Assembly (NCBI RefSeq): GCF_932294415.1
Contig: NC_065542.1
Span: 40,513,942-40,577,941, forward strand
Length of the DNA stretch: 64,000 nt
Reading direction: 5' to 3'
From: Quercus robur
Lineage: Eukaryota > Streptophyta > Magnoliopsida > Fagales > Fagaceae
Both the position numbers and the translations under genes were made by a program. Under the pieces are notes generated by a model, which ran no database searches, was not told the origin of the DNA, and saw nothing but the letters and a program-made list of their open reading frames with translations. The number at the start of each line of letters is the position of its first letter. The stretch's first letter is position 1. This document shows positions 11,501 to 22,860 of the stretch, piece after piece.

Positions 11501-13472
11501 GCTTTCATATAGGTTTTTTTTTTTTTTTTTTTTGGTTGGGGGGGGGGGGGGAATTAGATTAAATTTTAATAAATGGTATATATCTAAACCCAGAAATGGA
11601 TTGAGGAAGAAAAATTGTGATGAAATTTTGTTATTCTGTACCAACAATTTGTGCTCTTTTATTGCCTGCTGCAGGAAGTAATTAGAATTAGGGCAGAACA
11701 TCCGGATGACAACCAGGCTGTATTCAATGATCGAGTGAAGGGACAATTGAAGGTCACCAGAGCATTTGGTGCTGGTTTCCTGAAGAGGGTCAGTTGCTCT
11801 TGTAAATTTGACATATTTAAAAAGTTGTTTCTTAGCGGCAGAACATTCTTAGGAAGTTTATTTCTTTGAACATTTTAGCACAAATTCAGCTATATGATGG
11901 ATATGTTATGTCTGTGTACCTTTTGTACTTACGCCTGGCTAACTGATTAGGTTGCTAGATACCTGAAAATAGAGAATGAAATGCAACTGCAGGGAAACAT
12001 GCATATATTATATTATAATTTTTTGGTTATGTATCAAATAATGATTGCTGTTTTAAATATTCTGGTAACATGATTATTTTTTCCCAAGTTTTTCAGTAGG
12101 TTTTCTGAATAGAAACTGATCATGCTTGCTTTGTACCTGTTGTCCACTTTGGGCTCTATCTTTGATAGTGCTAGAACTATTATTGGTAAGGGTCACACAA
12201 GCATTAGATAAATTACATGGTACTCGCATGTTTTATAATGTTATTATCTGTATTTGACCTCATGTTGGATGGTCTACTCTTGCTGACCCCAATTTAATTG
12301 AGATTTAGGTTTAGTCGAGTTGAGTTAGACAGTTCACTCTTGTTTGCTTCAATATGGATTGTGTTTTCTACCAAGCGCTACTTTGCTTATAATGCATCTT
12401 AACATTATATGTGACCACAATAAAGTTGAGATCAAGTAACTCTAAGTGGTGGACAAAAACCACTGTGCATCCTTTCATCTGTGGCTGCCTGAAAGAAGTG
12501 TCATTGATGTCTAACTTTGACCATATGTTTTCAGCCCATTTATTTTAGATTTATTTTTGTGTCATTGCATTGATTTATAATTGAGGGAAATTTTTTAATA
12601 TTTTCACTTGTTGGATGCAGCCAAATTGTAATGAAGCTCTGTTGGAGATGTTTCAGATTGATTATGTGGGAACTGTTCCTTATGTCAGCTGCATTCCTTC
12701 CATTCGTCACCATCGACTGTCTTCAAGTGATCGATTCCTGGTTCTCTCTTCTGATGGACTTTACCAGTACTTTAGCAATGAAGAGGTAATTGCCCATGTA
12801 ACTTGGTTCATGGAAAATGTTCCTGAAGGTGATCCTGCTCAGTACCTCATTGCAGAGCTTCTCTTCCGTGCTGCCAAAAAGAATGGTCAGTTGATTAACA
12901 TTAACTTACTAGTCCTTGTTTTAGCAGTTCATGAAAGCTTAAATTGAATCACACTTGTTAAAAAGAAAAATGAAAAAGAAAAACCTTCAATGTGATGAGA
13001 GGAGTAGAATGTACACTCTTTCAGTTTAGCATGCACAAGGGAACACCTTGCCTTTGTATGTTCCAGCAAGCACAGTTTCGGGCTGAAGTAGTGGCAAATT
13101 TCTGACACAGCTTGATAATTTGTTAGACTATTTTGGAAAGGTTCAAAGCCAGTTTAGAGAAAGTTGATATTGTTGTGAATGATATTTCCTCAGATTGAGG
13201 TGCTTTTGTATATTTGCTGCAGGAACTTTTGTTTTACAGATTGAGGACTAATTGGTGAAAACACCATGAAAGAGAATTTTTATGGAAGAATGGTACTAAT
13301 TGATATTTGATTGTATTAGCTTTCTTATTCTTATGAATGCTTCTTGATGATTGTAGGAATGGATTTTCATGAATTGCTGGATATTCCTCAAGGGGATCGA
13401 CGTAAATATCATGATGATGTTTCTGTTATGGTGGTTTCACTGGAGGGAAGGATCTGGAGATCATCTGGATAA
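8588..13472 (+). CDS. POL: POLTERGEIST-like protein phosphatase 2C
   Basis: Four coding exons (8588-10819, 11675-11788, 12621-12885, 13357-13472) join in consistent phases into a 908-residue protein. Residues 1-12, [12 protein letters not shown], fit N-myristoylation at Gly2 and likely palmitoylation at Cys11, as known for POL and PLL1, so it should sit at the plasma membrane. Residues 155-190 carry SGPLERG-type repeats. The split PP2C domain has GEDRVQ (292-297), YDGFSG (312-317, metal-binding Asp313), [29 protein letters not shown] and DDVSVMV. A variable insert of about 250 residues separates the first motifs from the rest, usual for this clade. In Arabidopsis, POL dephosphorylation acts downstream of CLAVATA receptors in stem-cell and vascular patterning. 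The N-terminus and motifs closely resemble my memory of Arabidopsis POL (At2g46920). The protein ends at WRSSG, where I recall Arabidopsis POL having a short extra tail. Confidence 0.95.
10955..11095 (+). repeat. SINE-like unit in POL intron 1
   Basis: A segment with TGGCTTGGGCCAATTGGCA (A-box-like) and GGGGTTAGAGTTTCC (B-box-like) is followed by an A-rich run. It lies in the first intron after the coding start. The assignment rests only on the box-like motifs and is weak. Confidence 0.3.
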
Positions 13473-14870
13473 TTGTTTCACATTTACTTTTTTTTTTTTT
13501 GGGTTCCTCTCTTGGCTAGGCTTTTTTCACATTTGCACATTGCATCAACAATGTCACAATTTTCGGGCAAGGGGTAAATCATTAATGCATTCAGAATCTG
13601 AATCAGAGTCTCAACTTTTTGAGATAGAAGTTTTTTTTTTTCCTTTCTTCCTCCTTTATGTTTAAGATTGGTATACATAAGGCAGGATGATCTAACCATG
13701 TTGCTAAAAGGCTGTCATAGATTTTCACCATTCAAGGATACTGTATACTTCATATTCATCTTAATGATACTTGGACGGTGGTTGGGCATTGACCAAGAAG
13801 CCATGAATACATGGTTGTTGCCTGGCTTAATTTCACTTCACCTTCACTACATGTACACTTCAGTTCTTCATTCTGTTTAAAAATTTTTCTGATTGTACTT
13901 CAAATCAATATGATTTGCCAATTAAAACAGTCTGGAAAGACTATGGCTAGAAGATTGACAAACAGTCTTTATTACCTTTAGTACTCAGAATTATTTTTGT
14001 GGAAATTAAGACCAGAATGTGCAGTTAAAATAATGCCATTGATGGATTCTCTCTCATTCACTGTCTCTCTCTCATTAGTGTTACTCCATACTTGGAAGGA
14101 AATTTTCACCTATATTTTATGTTACTCATCTTTTTCTTTTATATTAAATGTATATATCCTCAGGACCTATGATGAAATATTCGTGCATTGTTTATTAATT
14201 TGGAGACCGTAAAACAGATGGGTGCTTTTCCTAATATCTTTCTCAGATGTTGACATCTATGTGGCTTCCATGTAATAACTTTTGTTAATTGACTCATGAG
14301 GTGTAGTAGTTTGGTGAAAGACACTGCTTTGCCTATACAGCCTTTTTCCTATTATCTGTTTTGACATCTGCCCCCTTTTCTTTTTGGGTAAGTAATCAAA
14401 TTGCAAGGATTGCCTCTTCAATTTCCTTTAGTAATGCTACTATATTCTCCAGTAAATTGTGGTATCAAAAAAAAAAAAAAACTTCAGTAATGTAAAACAA
14501 TGTCATTGCCACAGTAATTTGTACCACTCTTACTCTAGATGCAAAACATTATGATTAGGCAAGAAGCAAGTTCTATTAGTTTGTCTTCTACATAAAGAAT
14601 AACTGCGGAATAACTGCAGATTACTTTATCTAAAGATTATATTATTACTTCTCTTTTCGAGCTGAACCTACAAGGCTACAACACAAGATGCAAACAGCTT
14701 GACCATCCAACTACTGCTGAACGGAAGCTTGTTAACCAACTCTGTACGTTTCAACTATACTGGAAGTCAACTTTTTCGTTGAAAATCACACATCAATTAC
14801 TCTAGAGACAAAAATTTCGCAAAAAAATTCACAGCATGGTATGTAAAATTTTGGCGAAAGTTTGTGGACA
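13473..14870. other. POL 3' region and intergenic DNA
   Basis: The first few hundred bases are probably the POL 3' UTR. The remainder is AT-rich and I recognise no gene or complete repeat in it. Confidence 0.4.
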
Positions 14871-15111
14871 ACTTTTATTCACAGCTTTTGATGCAACTTT
14901 GACGTGATTGACAATGAGTGACGAAGAAAAAATAATTGATATATATATATATATATATATATGTATACGATTTTTGATGCAACTTTGACGTGGTTGACAG
15001 TAAGTAATGAAGAAAAAATAAAACAATAATTCATTATAATATCAAAGTTAAATAAAAGTTAAGAAAAAATAAAACAATAATTCATTATAATATCAAAGTT
15101 AAATAAAAGTT
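14871..15111. repeat. Nested short duplications, one perfect 51 bp tandem
   Basis: A segment containing TTGATGCAACTTTGACGTG occurs at about 14887 and again at about 14978, separated by a TA microsatellite at 14940-14961. The block 15010-15060 is then repeated without a mismatch at 15061-15111. The perfect copy implies a recent slippage or duplication event. Confidence 0.9.
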
Positions 15112-15819
15112 ATGATACTAAAAGAACTTGTCAAAGTTAAACAAAATTTATGATATTAAAACTAAAAGAACTTAAAAAAGTAATGTCAGTAATGAGATTA
15201 TATGAAAAGTAATATAAGCTTATTCATTTCAAGTGTTGCGAAAAATGTGGTGTTTTTTTTTTTTTTTTTTTTTATTGTCATCTTCAAGCAAGGTAAATTT
15301 TTGTTCGAGTAAGAGCATCCACAGCAGTGGAGCTAAATTTTTAGCAATTTAGCTCCACTAAAAGTTACTTTCTCTATTTTACCTACACACATGCTGCAGC
15401 AGTGGATCTATTTTAGCTTTCAACATAATAAAATAATATAAACATCACAATAAAATATTATATCTACTACAATAAAATAATATATTCCACTACCAAAAAA
15501 ATATTACACCACCAACCTCAATCACCTCTATCGTCAACCACAGGCACAACCACCACTACCACCACCACCACCATCACCACCATCACCACCGGCGGCAGTC
15601 CACAAAAAAAAAAATAATAAAATAAAAAAAAATAAAAAGAAAGAAACCCACAACGAGCACAAGCCCACTGCCACAAACACAAATACAAGTCCACTTGCCC
15701 ACAACAGATCGGAAAACACCACCACCACCACCACCACTACCGGCAGTCCACAGCAAAAAAAAAAAAAAAAAAAATCCCACAACGAGTACAAAAAAACAAA
15801 ACCCACATCAGAGCTAGCA

Positions 15820-16066
15820 GTCCCGGTCCATAGTACCGACTCCAACGGTCATGATCCAGGGTGCCACGTTGGCCAATGAGGCTCTGGTAGGCCCACTGTT
15901 TCCGGCAGAGCAAGAGACGAAAATGCCCTTCTCAACCGCCGTGGAAGCTCCGATTGCGATGGTGTCTCTGTAATACGGAGCTTACCCACCGCCGAGAGAG
16001 AGCGAAAGCACGTCCACGCCGTCGCTTATGGCTTGATCCATACCCGCAAGAATATCGGATCCGAAG
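15820..16066 (-). pseudogene. Captured subtilisin-like protease (SBT1-type) fragment
   Basis: On the minus strand the frame reads [18 protein letters not shown] then LSLSLGGG, a stop, [39 protein letters not shown] and TMDRD. These are, in order, the conserved blocks between the catalytic His and Ser regions of plant S8 subtilases of the ARA12/SBT1 type, including the Asn-containing SAGNSGP motif. The fragment covers about 80-85 residues of a protein of about 760. It has one in-frame stop and no start, and ends in unrelated sequence shortly after DRD. It is therefore a non-functional exon piece carried by the surrounding Harbinger element, not a resident gene. Confidence 0.88.
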
Positions 16067-16339
16067 CACGTCCACGTCCACGCCGGCGAGCTGAGGGATG
16101 AGAGAGGCCGTCCACGCCGTCATTATCGAGCTGAGGGATGAGGGAGGCCGGCGAGCTGAGGGATGAGAGAGGCCGGCGAGCTAGAGATGGGTGAGGGAGA
16201 TGAGTGTTTGTTTGATGATTGAGGGAGATGAGAGTGCACGGTGAAGGAATGAAATAAAGGGATGAAAAAAAAAAAAGATTAGTTTGATTATTTTATTCGG
16301 TAGTGGGAGTAAAAAATTATTTTTTTTGTTTAGATGAGT

Positions 16340-16377
16340 GCTACAGTGCACATCTATAGATAGATGTGCACTGTAGC
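16340..16377. repeat. Perfect 18 bp hairpin in Harbinger element 1
   Basis: GCTACAGTGCACATCTAT (16340-16357), two bases, then its exact reverse complement (16360-16377). It lies about 110 bp inside the right end of the element. The core ACAGTGC/GCACTGT is shared with the hairpin at 30205-30238. Confidence 0.95.
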
Positions 16378-16489
16378 AAATAAGCTAAATTTTTTACCTT
16401 TGGCTCCACTGCTGCAGGTCCTTTTTGCTATATTGGTGGAGCTAAAATAACATTATAGCTTTTTAGCTCCACTGCTGCAAATGCTCTAA

Positions 16490-17064
16490 GTTGGAAAAGA
16501 AAATTCATAGTACAACGAAAGTAAAAGCTAACCAAGCGGTAGTGGTGCTGTCCCATCCAAAGGGCCCATTCCTCCAAGGTAAGTTGAATTAGATTTGGTG
16601 AATGCTGCAAATGTTTACAACTATGTCTATATGTCTTGGCCAAAAAAAAAAAAAAAAATTGCCTCTTTTGACTGTACGAACGTGGCAAACATGCTCATCG
16701 TCCTTAACACATTACCATCTCTAGCGAACCTCACCTCATTGAATTGGCTATTTGGGTTTGTCACTTTGGAAACTTCTCTCTTGGGTAGCAAGTTTACTCT
16801 TCTATAAACCCAACAGGCAGTTGGCTGTGTCCTTTGATTTGTCTAGTTTAACTTACATATATAAACCTTAACATGCATTTATGTCACTTTCTTTTCCATC
16901 AATTAATTTCTCTGTCCCCATAATAAAATAAAGGTAATCGGTATGGCTATTCACTCGAGTTGCTTGAAATTAAAGTTGGAATCCTTATTATTCTCTGCTT
17001 AAGCATTACATTATACTCTCTCTCTCTATCTATAACCATACTTTGTTTACATGTATGATGTGTG
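16490..17064. other. Upstream region of the germin-like gene
   Basis: Intergenic DNA between the Harbinger element and the TATA box. It contains a CT-rich tract near 17016-17029. A tRNA-like A box (AAGCGGTAGTGGTG near 16533) hints at an old SINE, but that is not convincing. Confidence 0.35.
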
Positions 17065-17072
17065 TATAAATA
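17065..17072 (+). promoter_or_regulatory. TATA box of the germin-like gene
   Basis: TATAAATA lies 126 bases upstream of the start codon, placing transcription start near 17097 and a leader of about 100 bases. Spacing is typical for a plant core promoter. Confidence 0.65.
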
Positions 17073-17197
17073 AGCAGCTGGCCCTCCATTCTCCATATTC
17101 ATTCCAAACCAAACATTCCACTCTTTTCTTAGTTTCACTACTATATCAGTCTCTGTTTATTTAGTATTAACCATTGCCACCTCTTAAAATTCCAAAC

Positions 17198-18086
17198 ATG
17201 GTGGCAAAAGTTCTTGCATATCTGATCCTCTTTGCTGCAATCTCTAGCACTGTCACATCCGATCCTGACACCCTTCAGGATCTCTGCGTCGCTGCTCCTT
17301 CTTCAGGTATGGTTAATGTTGCTTTTGGTATCACTCACTCAATGGATTAGACCAAATCTAAATATTCTCTCTCTCTAATTAGTGTAAAAGTCCATACATT
17401 GTTAGATTCAAGAAATAAAATCTTAACTAGGAAACGGATTCCTGTTCCCCAAATCTTGTGGTTGTTTATTTATAGTTTATACATCATTGACTTGTTGATT
17501 AAATGTACATTTTGGTGTATGTATGCATTATATGATAGGGGTAAAGGTGAACGGGTTTGCTTGCAAGGAAGAGGCAAATGTTACAGCAGCTGATTTCTTC
17601 TTTGACGGCCTAGCTAAGCCAGGAGTTGTTAACAGCTCAGTTGGATCACTTGTTACAGCGGCCAATGTGGACAAGATTCCAGGCCTAAACACACTAGGTG
17701 TTTCACTGTCCCGTATTGACTATGCACCTGGTGGCCTTAACCCACCTCACACTCACCCTCGCGCCACTGAGATTGTGTTTGTGTTAGAGGGAGAATTGGA
17801 TGTTGGGTTCATCACTACAGCAAACAAGCTCATCACCAAGACCATCAAGAAAGGTGACATCTATGTGTTCCCAAAAGCTCTTGTTCATTATCAGAAAAAC
17901 AATGGTGACAAGGCTGCTTCTGTGATCTCTGCCTTTAATAGCCAATTGCCTGGCACTCAATCCATTGCTGCTACACTTTTTACGGCAACACCCGCCGTGC
18001 CAGACGACGTTTTAACTAAGGCCTTTCAGGTTGGTACCAAGGAGATTGACAAAATCAAATCAAAGCTTGCTCCCAAGAAGAGTTAG
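17198..18086 (+). CDS. Germin-like protein (subfamily 2 type)
   Basis: Two exons (17198-17306 and 17539-18086, phase 1 junction) give a 218-residue secreted cupin. Residues 1-21 form a hydrophobic signal peptide ending near VTSDPD. Cys30 and Cys45 (NGFAC) are the conserved disulfide pair. Germin box 1 is GLNPPHTHPRATE with metal ligands His107, His109 and Glu114; box 2 is KGDIYVFPKALVHYQKN with His153. Possible N-glycosylation sites are Asn50 and Asn68. A KGD motif replaces the RGD seen in some relatives. Germin-like proteins form apoplastic, metal-binding oligomers; some have superoxide dismutase or oxalate oxidase activity, but activity cannot be read from sequence. The ISR... conserved blocks LNTLGVSLSRIDYAPGG and FNSQLPGTQSIA point to subfamily 2. 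The track-style start at 17523 is inside the intron; the true start precedes the signal peptide. Confidence 0.94.
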
Positions 18087-18149
18087 AGCTCACCTAATTT
18101 GCTCCCGGAAATTGTTTGCTCTAATTTTTTTTTTTTTTTTTCTCTCAAA

Positions 18150-18193
18150 AATAAAATCTATATGTGAGTCTGAAAATGGTACTCTGTAATAAA
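18150..18193 (+). promoter_or_regulatory. Polyadenylation signals of the germin-like gene
   Basis: Two AATAAA hexamers, at 18150-18155 and 18188-18193, lie 64 and 102 bases past the stop codon. Either could direct 3' end formation. Confidence 0.5.
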
Positions 18194-18664
18194 CTAATAA
18201 TTTGAGAAAAGCTGTTTATTTGTAACGATGTGCAATGCTACCTAGAATGGAAATTATCTAATCCAAAACCAAAGAAACTATATGGATTTAGCATACAAGG
18301 AGTTTAATTCATTTTCTTCAGGTTTGCTATGATTTGATATTCAAATCAATAATTGTTTTTTAAGGTATGAACAAGCATTCGACATTGTTGCGTACAGTAC
18401 GGGCGAATTCTAATTATATAATTTGGGAGTGATTGGTTGAATGATAACTAGTCTGAAGTCGCTTATCAAAAAAACTTGTCTGAAGTTTGGTAGAACAACT
18501 TAAGCGAATGGAGTCGGTTAAAACATCAATTTATGGTAGGTAAAGACGTAAAAGTGTAAAAGCATTATGTGTTGGAGTCAGCAAGAACCCCTTTTTTATT
18601 TTCTATTTTCTTGGCTTAGCATTGCAAAAAATAGAAAGCCACAAAGAACTCGATGGATAAAAGC

Positions 18665-18793
18665 TGTTACACACAATCTGTCTACACTTTTTTTTTTTTT
18701 TTTTTTAAAACTAAAATTATGAGTTGAAAACACGATTTTAACTTAAAATTGTGTCATTAATTCACAATTTCAGTTCAAAAAAAGTGTGTAACA
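18665..18793. mobile_element. Foldback MITE
   Basis: Ends are TGTTACACAC and GTGTGTAACA. The interior is largely self-complementary, for example AACTAAAATTATGAG against TTCACAATTTCAGTT. The target-site duplication was not resolved, so the superfamily is unassigned. Confidence 0.6.
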
Positions 18794-20700
18794 AACACTA
18801 TCCTTTAATCTATATGTACTGCAGTACGAGAACCCAAAATAAATCAATTTAATGGACTTCTAGTGGGAGATAGTAGTAGGCTAATAGCTTGGAAACAAAT
18901 TTGTTCTTTTGTTTTTTTTTCCCCCGAATGTTACACAAATAACTCTACCATATATCGCTTATGTGTGTGTAAAATATTCAGTTATTATGATTTATTATCT
19001 TGTTTATTATCCTTACTTTATCTAATTACAGTTTAAAAAAATCTCATTTTTATGTATAATTATTTAAATACCACTTAAATCCCACTTATTAAAGGGATGT
19101 CAGCTTTAAAAATAAACTAAAATAAGATGTCCTAAAAAAAAGGGTGAAATATAATATAAAATCATTCACATCTAGTTGTTTAAAGGTTTTTTTAATCAAA
19201 TTATATCTAGTCATGAAAAATAACCACTACATCCAACTAGCTAACACCCTTTAATTTTTTCAAAAAAGTTCCAATGCATGTCTATAGTAGGGATAGCAAA
19301 AATGCTCCACATATTGCCTATGCAGGTTTTTCCCATCTCAAAGAAGTTATTTGTAGAGACATGTTTTGCTCACCCTACCCCAAATTAATGTATATATATG
19401 AGTTAAAATATATCTTTTATATGCATATTTTATTTCTTTAATACATATTCTATTACCATTAGACAAAACACTAGTTTTTTTTCCTTTCTTTTTTAACATT
19501 TTCACGATTGTTCCTCTCTTATTAGAGAGGAAAAATACCCCCAATCTAATCTACTTCCAACTTGTCTTGCTCCCACCTTGAATGGGTTTTTTCTTGCCTT
19601 AAAGAGAGGACAGGGAAGGGCTAGGGCACTCTTGAGCCAATCTCGCCCCCACCATGTTGCCATACCTACTCTATAGAGGCCAATATCATGCGCTTTCCAT
19701 TTATTTTTATTTCACTCAATCTATACTTAAAAGGTTGTCTATTGAGATGGTGGATTTGGGTGTTTTAAATGGAAGGGTCAAAATCCCCTTCCCCATTGTA
19801 ACTATTGAATTATCTAGAGGGAAAAAAAGATTAAGCAAAAAAATTGATAATAATATTTTAATAAAAAATACATAAAACGTGAAAAGTGAGAGACAAAATA
19901 CATTTGAAAAGTGAGTAATTAAAAGAGAAATTCTAAAGATACAACAAGATCTCACAACATTTTTATTTTGAATTATGGTGGGTTCAAGTATAATCTTATT
20001 TTATTTTGACTTATAATTAGTTGATAAATCAGCTTGTTGTGAAAAATGTTGTAAGATTTTATTATATCTATAGAAGAACTCATAATTAAAAAAAAAGGAT
20101 ATTTTATTCTAAAATTTAAGAATGAGTCATAAATGGTTTTAGAGGAAGGAGACCCAAGAGTCTTGAGATACATCATTAAGCTCTAATCATTACTACTTGC
20201 TAGCTAGGCATTTAGAAAAATAAAAGGGGAAGGGAGGGGGGGGGGGGGGGGGGTTACACCCTATCAACTATTAGCTCAAAACCAATTTACCCATTAGCCA
20301 TATGTTTTGAAGGGAGGCGTAAATTTGTCTTTCAGTACTAAATTCCATAAGATTTAACACCAAAACAAATGGTAAAGAGGACATTAAAATAGAGTTATAG
20401 TTTCTCAAAAAAAAAAAAAATAGAGTTATAATTTTGGGATTAATCATGCATTTCGAACTTTTGATAGTTAGGGATCAAGTGTAATTTAAGTGATAGTTTA
20501 GGGTATAAAAGTGTTATTTAGCCCAAAAAAGAAAAAAAAAGAAAAAAGAAAAAAGAAAAAAGAAAAAAAAAAAAAAAAAAAGGAGAAAGAAGTAAACAAA
20601 ACGGTAGAAATGTGTGCGTTTTGGGAAGAGAAGGGAAAAAAAAATGTATACCAAAACGAAGCGTTGTAGTTGTAGATCAGATTTTAGTTTTTAGCCAAAA
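18794..20700. other. Intergenic AT-rich DNA
   Basis: It contains a poly-G tract at about 20236-20253, an A-rich microsatellite at about 20525-20580 and one MITE at 19933-20076. No gene was recognised. Confidence 0.45.
19933..20076. mobile_element. MITE with ~30 bp inverted repeats
   Basis: The left end CTAAAGATACAACAAGATCT pairs imperfectly with the right end, read on the minus strand as CTATAGATATAATAAAATCT. Both run on into ACAACATTTTT. A degraded relative with GCTACAGATACAACAAATTT lies in expansin intron 2 near 36388. No clear target-site duplication. Confidence 0.55.
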
Positions 20701-20850
20701 GGGTTTGAATTGATTTGGAAAGACGGAAGGAAGAGCAGAGAGAGCAAAAGAATCAAGTCGTTCGATTTGCAAAGGAAATCCCTTTTCCCTCCACCAATCT
20801 GACAGAGAAAGCTTCCAAACTCTCTTCCTTTTTCCTTTTGAGAGGTCGAG

Positions 20851-22415
20851 ATGCAGCAGCAGCAAAAGAAGAAGAATTTCAGGAAAAGAAGCAGTATTCA
20901 AGAGGAAGAAGTAGAAGGGGAGGAAAACCCAGTAAAATCCGATGACGAACAAGAAAGAAGGTACCCCATCTCTCTCTCTCTCTCTCTTTCCCCCTTTTTT
21001 CTTTTCTTTTGGTTGTGTTCTACTTTCATATACTTAGTGGATTTCCTTTATTTTTCAATGAAAGTATAGAATGGCATTGGAGGAAGTGAAATTCCTGCAG
21101 AAACAGAGGGAAAGGAAATCAGGAATCCCTGCAATTTCTAGTACTAGTAATAATGTAACATCACAAACAACAACAAGCGGTGGTGCTGTCATTGGTGGTC
21201 TTGGGTTTGGACTTGGTTTTTCTAAAGTGGGTAACAATCGAAATATTGTTAACGACACTAATAATAAAAATGACGCCACCGATGCCGAGAAGGAAGACCT
21301 CGTACTTCAAGACAACTTTGCTCAAGAAACTGCTGTCATGGTTGAGGATCCCAATATGTAAATTTCTATCTATCACTTAAAACTTAGATTTTGTTGCATT
21401 AAGTTCCCTAAAGTGTTGAACAATGCAACCAGTTGTTTAAGTTTAATCTGGGAACCTAATGTAATGCGCCTAATGAAGTACCTAAGTTTTGCCAATTTTA
21501 AGATTAAAGCTATTGATTTTCAAAATTTTATTAATAGGGTGAAGTATGTGGAACAAGAATTGGCCAAGAAGAGGGGCAGGACAATTGAATCCACGGATCA
21601 AGTTGAGAACGAATTAAAGCGTGCTGAAGATGAATTGTACAAAATTCCTGACCATCTTAAGGTGACTCTATGACAAATAGATCAAATTCAGATATTTACG
21701 TTTCACATATAAATGTTTATTCTTTGTTCCATTATCTATGGACCAAATGGGTGTGATGATTTATGTGTATTGAACCAAACTATGCATAACTAAACATGTT
21801 TTGTGTTTACTATGGTTAGCTACTAATTTCATTCCTTGCTATTTACTTAATGTAAACATTGATCTTTTTGGGATTCTTTGCTGGCAGGTGAAGAGGCGAA
21901 ACTCAGAAGAGAGCTCTACTCAGTGGACCACTGGAATCGCTGAGGTTCAGCTTCCCATTGAGTATGCCTAGTTTCCTTTTCTTTTCCACATGATATTTAT
22001 TACTAGTGTTAGTTATAACCATCTGGTGTGCTCATTTGTTATGTTTGCGGTGCTACTTTTGTACTCTATTTTCTTTAGCTGAAGTGGTTGATTGGACCCT
22101 GGGTGCATTACTGACATGATGACATGGTCATGTGTATAACCACTTCATAAAAGAAAGAAGTTATTATAGACGTGTTCCATGATAGATGAAAACTTAATAT
22201 TTGCAGGCGTTTATTAGGATTCATTCTTTCTTTGAAATGGTTGCAGATACAAGTTGAGAAATATTGAGGAAACAGAGGCTGCCAAAAAGCTTCTGCAGGA
22301 GAAAAGGCTCATGGGTAGGCCAAAATCAGATCTTAACCTCCCCTCAAGCTACAGTGCTGATTATTTCCAACGTGGCAAGGATTATGCTGAAAAACTTAGA
22401 AGAGGTTGTTTATCT

Positions 22416-22450
<35 letters not shown>

Positions 22451-22860
22451 CCCTACTTTTGCCATTTGATAATATGAGTGCATTACCTTTTATTGACTTT
22501 CTACCAAATTGGGAAGTAGAAGGCCAGGTGAGTCTGGACTCTGGAATGCTTTGGTTTGTTGTGTTAACCATTTATTCAACTTTGCTATATTGCATGTGTT
22601 TCATCATATCTGCAATGTTCTATGGGCTTTTGGCCTTGTACCTTGTCATATTTTGATCCCTTTACCTTCTACTAACGACCAATGAGAAACTTGCAGAACA
22701 TCCTGAGCTGTACAAAGATAGAAGTTTACCAGATGATGGTGCTGGTTCCAAACAAACTGAAACTAGCACAGATGCAGCTGGACAAAGGCAAGCTGCAACA
22801 GATCAGTTCATGCTAGAGCGCTTCCGTAAACGAGAACGCCACCGTGTGATGCGGAGATAA
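20851..22860 (+). CDS. C9ORF78/TLS1 (Hep_59 family) spliceosome-associated protein
   Basis: Six exons (20851-20960, 21070-21357, 21538-21661, 21888-21961, 22247-22404, 22697-22860) join in phase into 305 residues. The N-terminus is basic then acidic (KKKNFRKRSS, EEEVEGEEN). A Ser/Thr/Asn- and Gly-rich linker follows at about 55-100. The family core has MVKYVEQELAKKRG, ELYKIPDHLKV, TGIAEVQLPI and NIEETEAAKKLLQEK. The C-terminus is strongly basic (FRKRERHRVMRR) and is a likely nuclear localisation signal. Human C9ORF78 and fission yeast Tls1 bind the spliceosome (Brr2/SNRNP200 context) and affect splice-site choice; a plant counterpart is expected to do likewise in the nucleus. Length is close to human C9ORF78 (289). 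It follows the germin-like gene in the same orientation, 2.8 kb away. I know it as the Arabidopsis At1g02330 type. Confidence 0.93.

Larger units (their letters stand above)
15313..16486. mobile_element. PIF/Harbinger-type element with captured host exon
   Basis: The 1174 bp element starts GAGCATCCACAGCAGTGGAG and ends, as read on the minus strand, GAGCATTTGCAGCAGTGGAG. The inverted repeats continue with GCTAAA on both sides. It is flanked by the 3 bp duplication TAA (15310-15312 and 16487-16489), the signature of Harbinger/Tourist elements. There is no transposase. The interior has a CCACCACC-rich block, a GC-rich piece of a subtilase gene (15820-16066), GAGCTGAGGGATGAG repeats and a perfect hairpin near the right end. 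Carrying a host exon fragment makes it a Pack-type transposon. Its relative at 29201-30350 has the same ends, duplication and hairpin placement. Confidence 0.88.

Noticed and set aside
15534-15845. Glycine/valine-rich 103-codon minus-strand frame
   Set aside because: It is the complement of a CCACCACC-rich block in the Harbinger element and has no protein-like features.
16530-16600. tRNA-like segment with AAGCGGTAGTGGTG
   Set aside because: There is no B box at the right spacing and no cloverleaf could be drawn. At best it is an old SINE trace.
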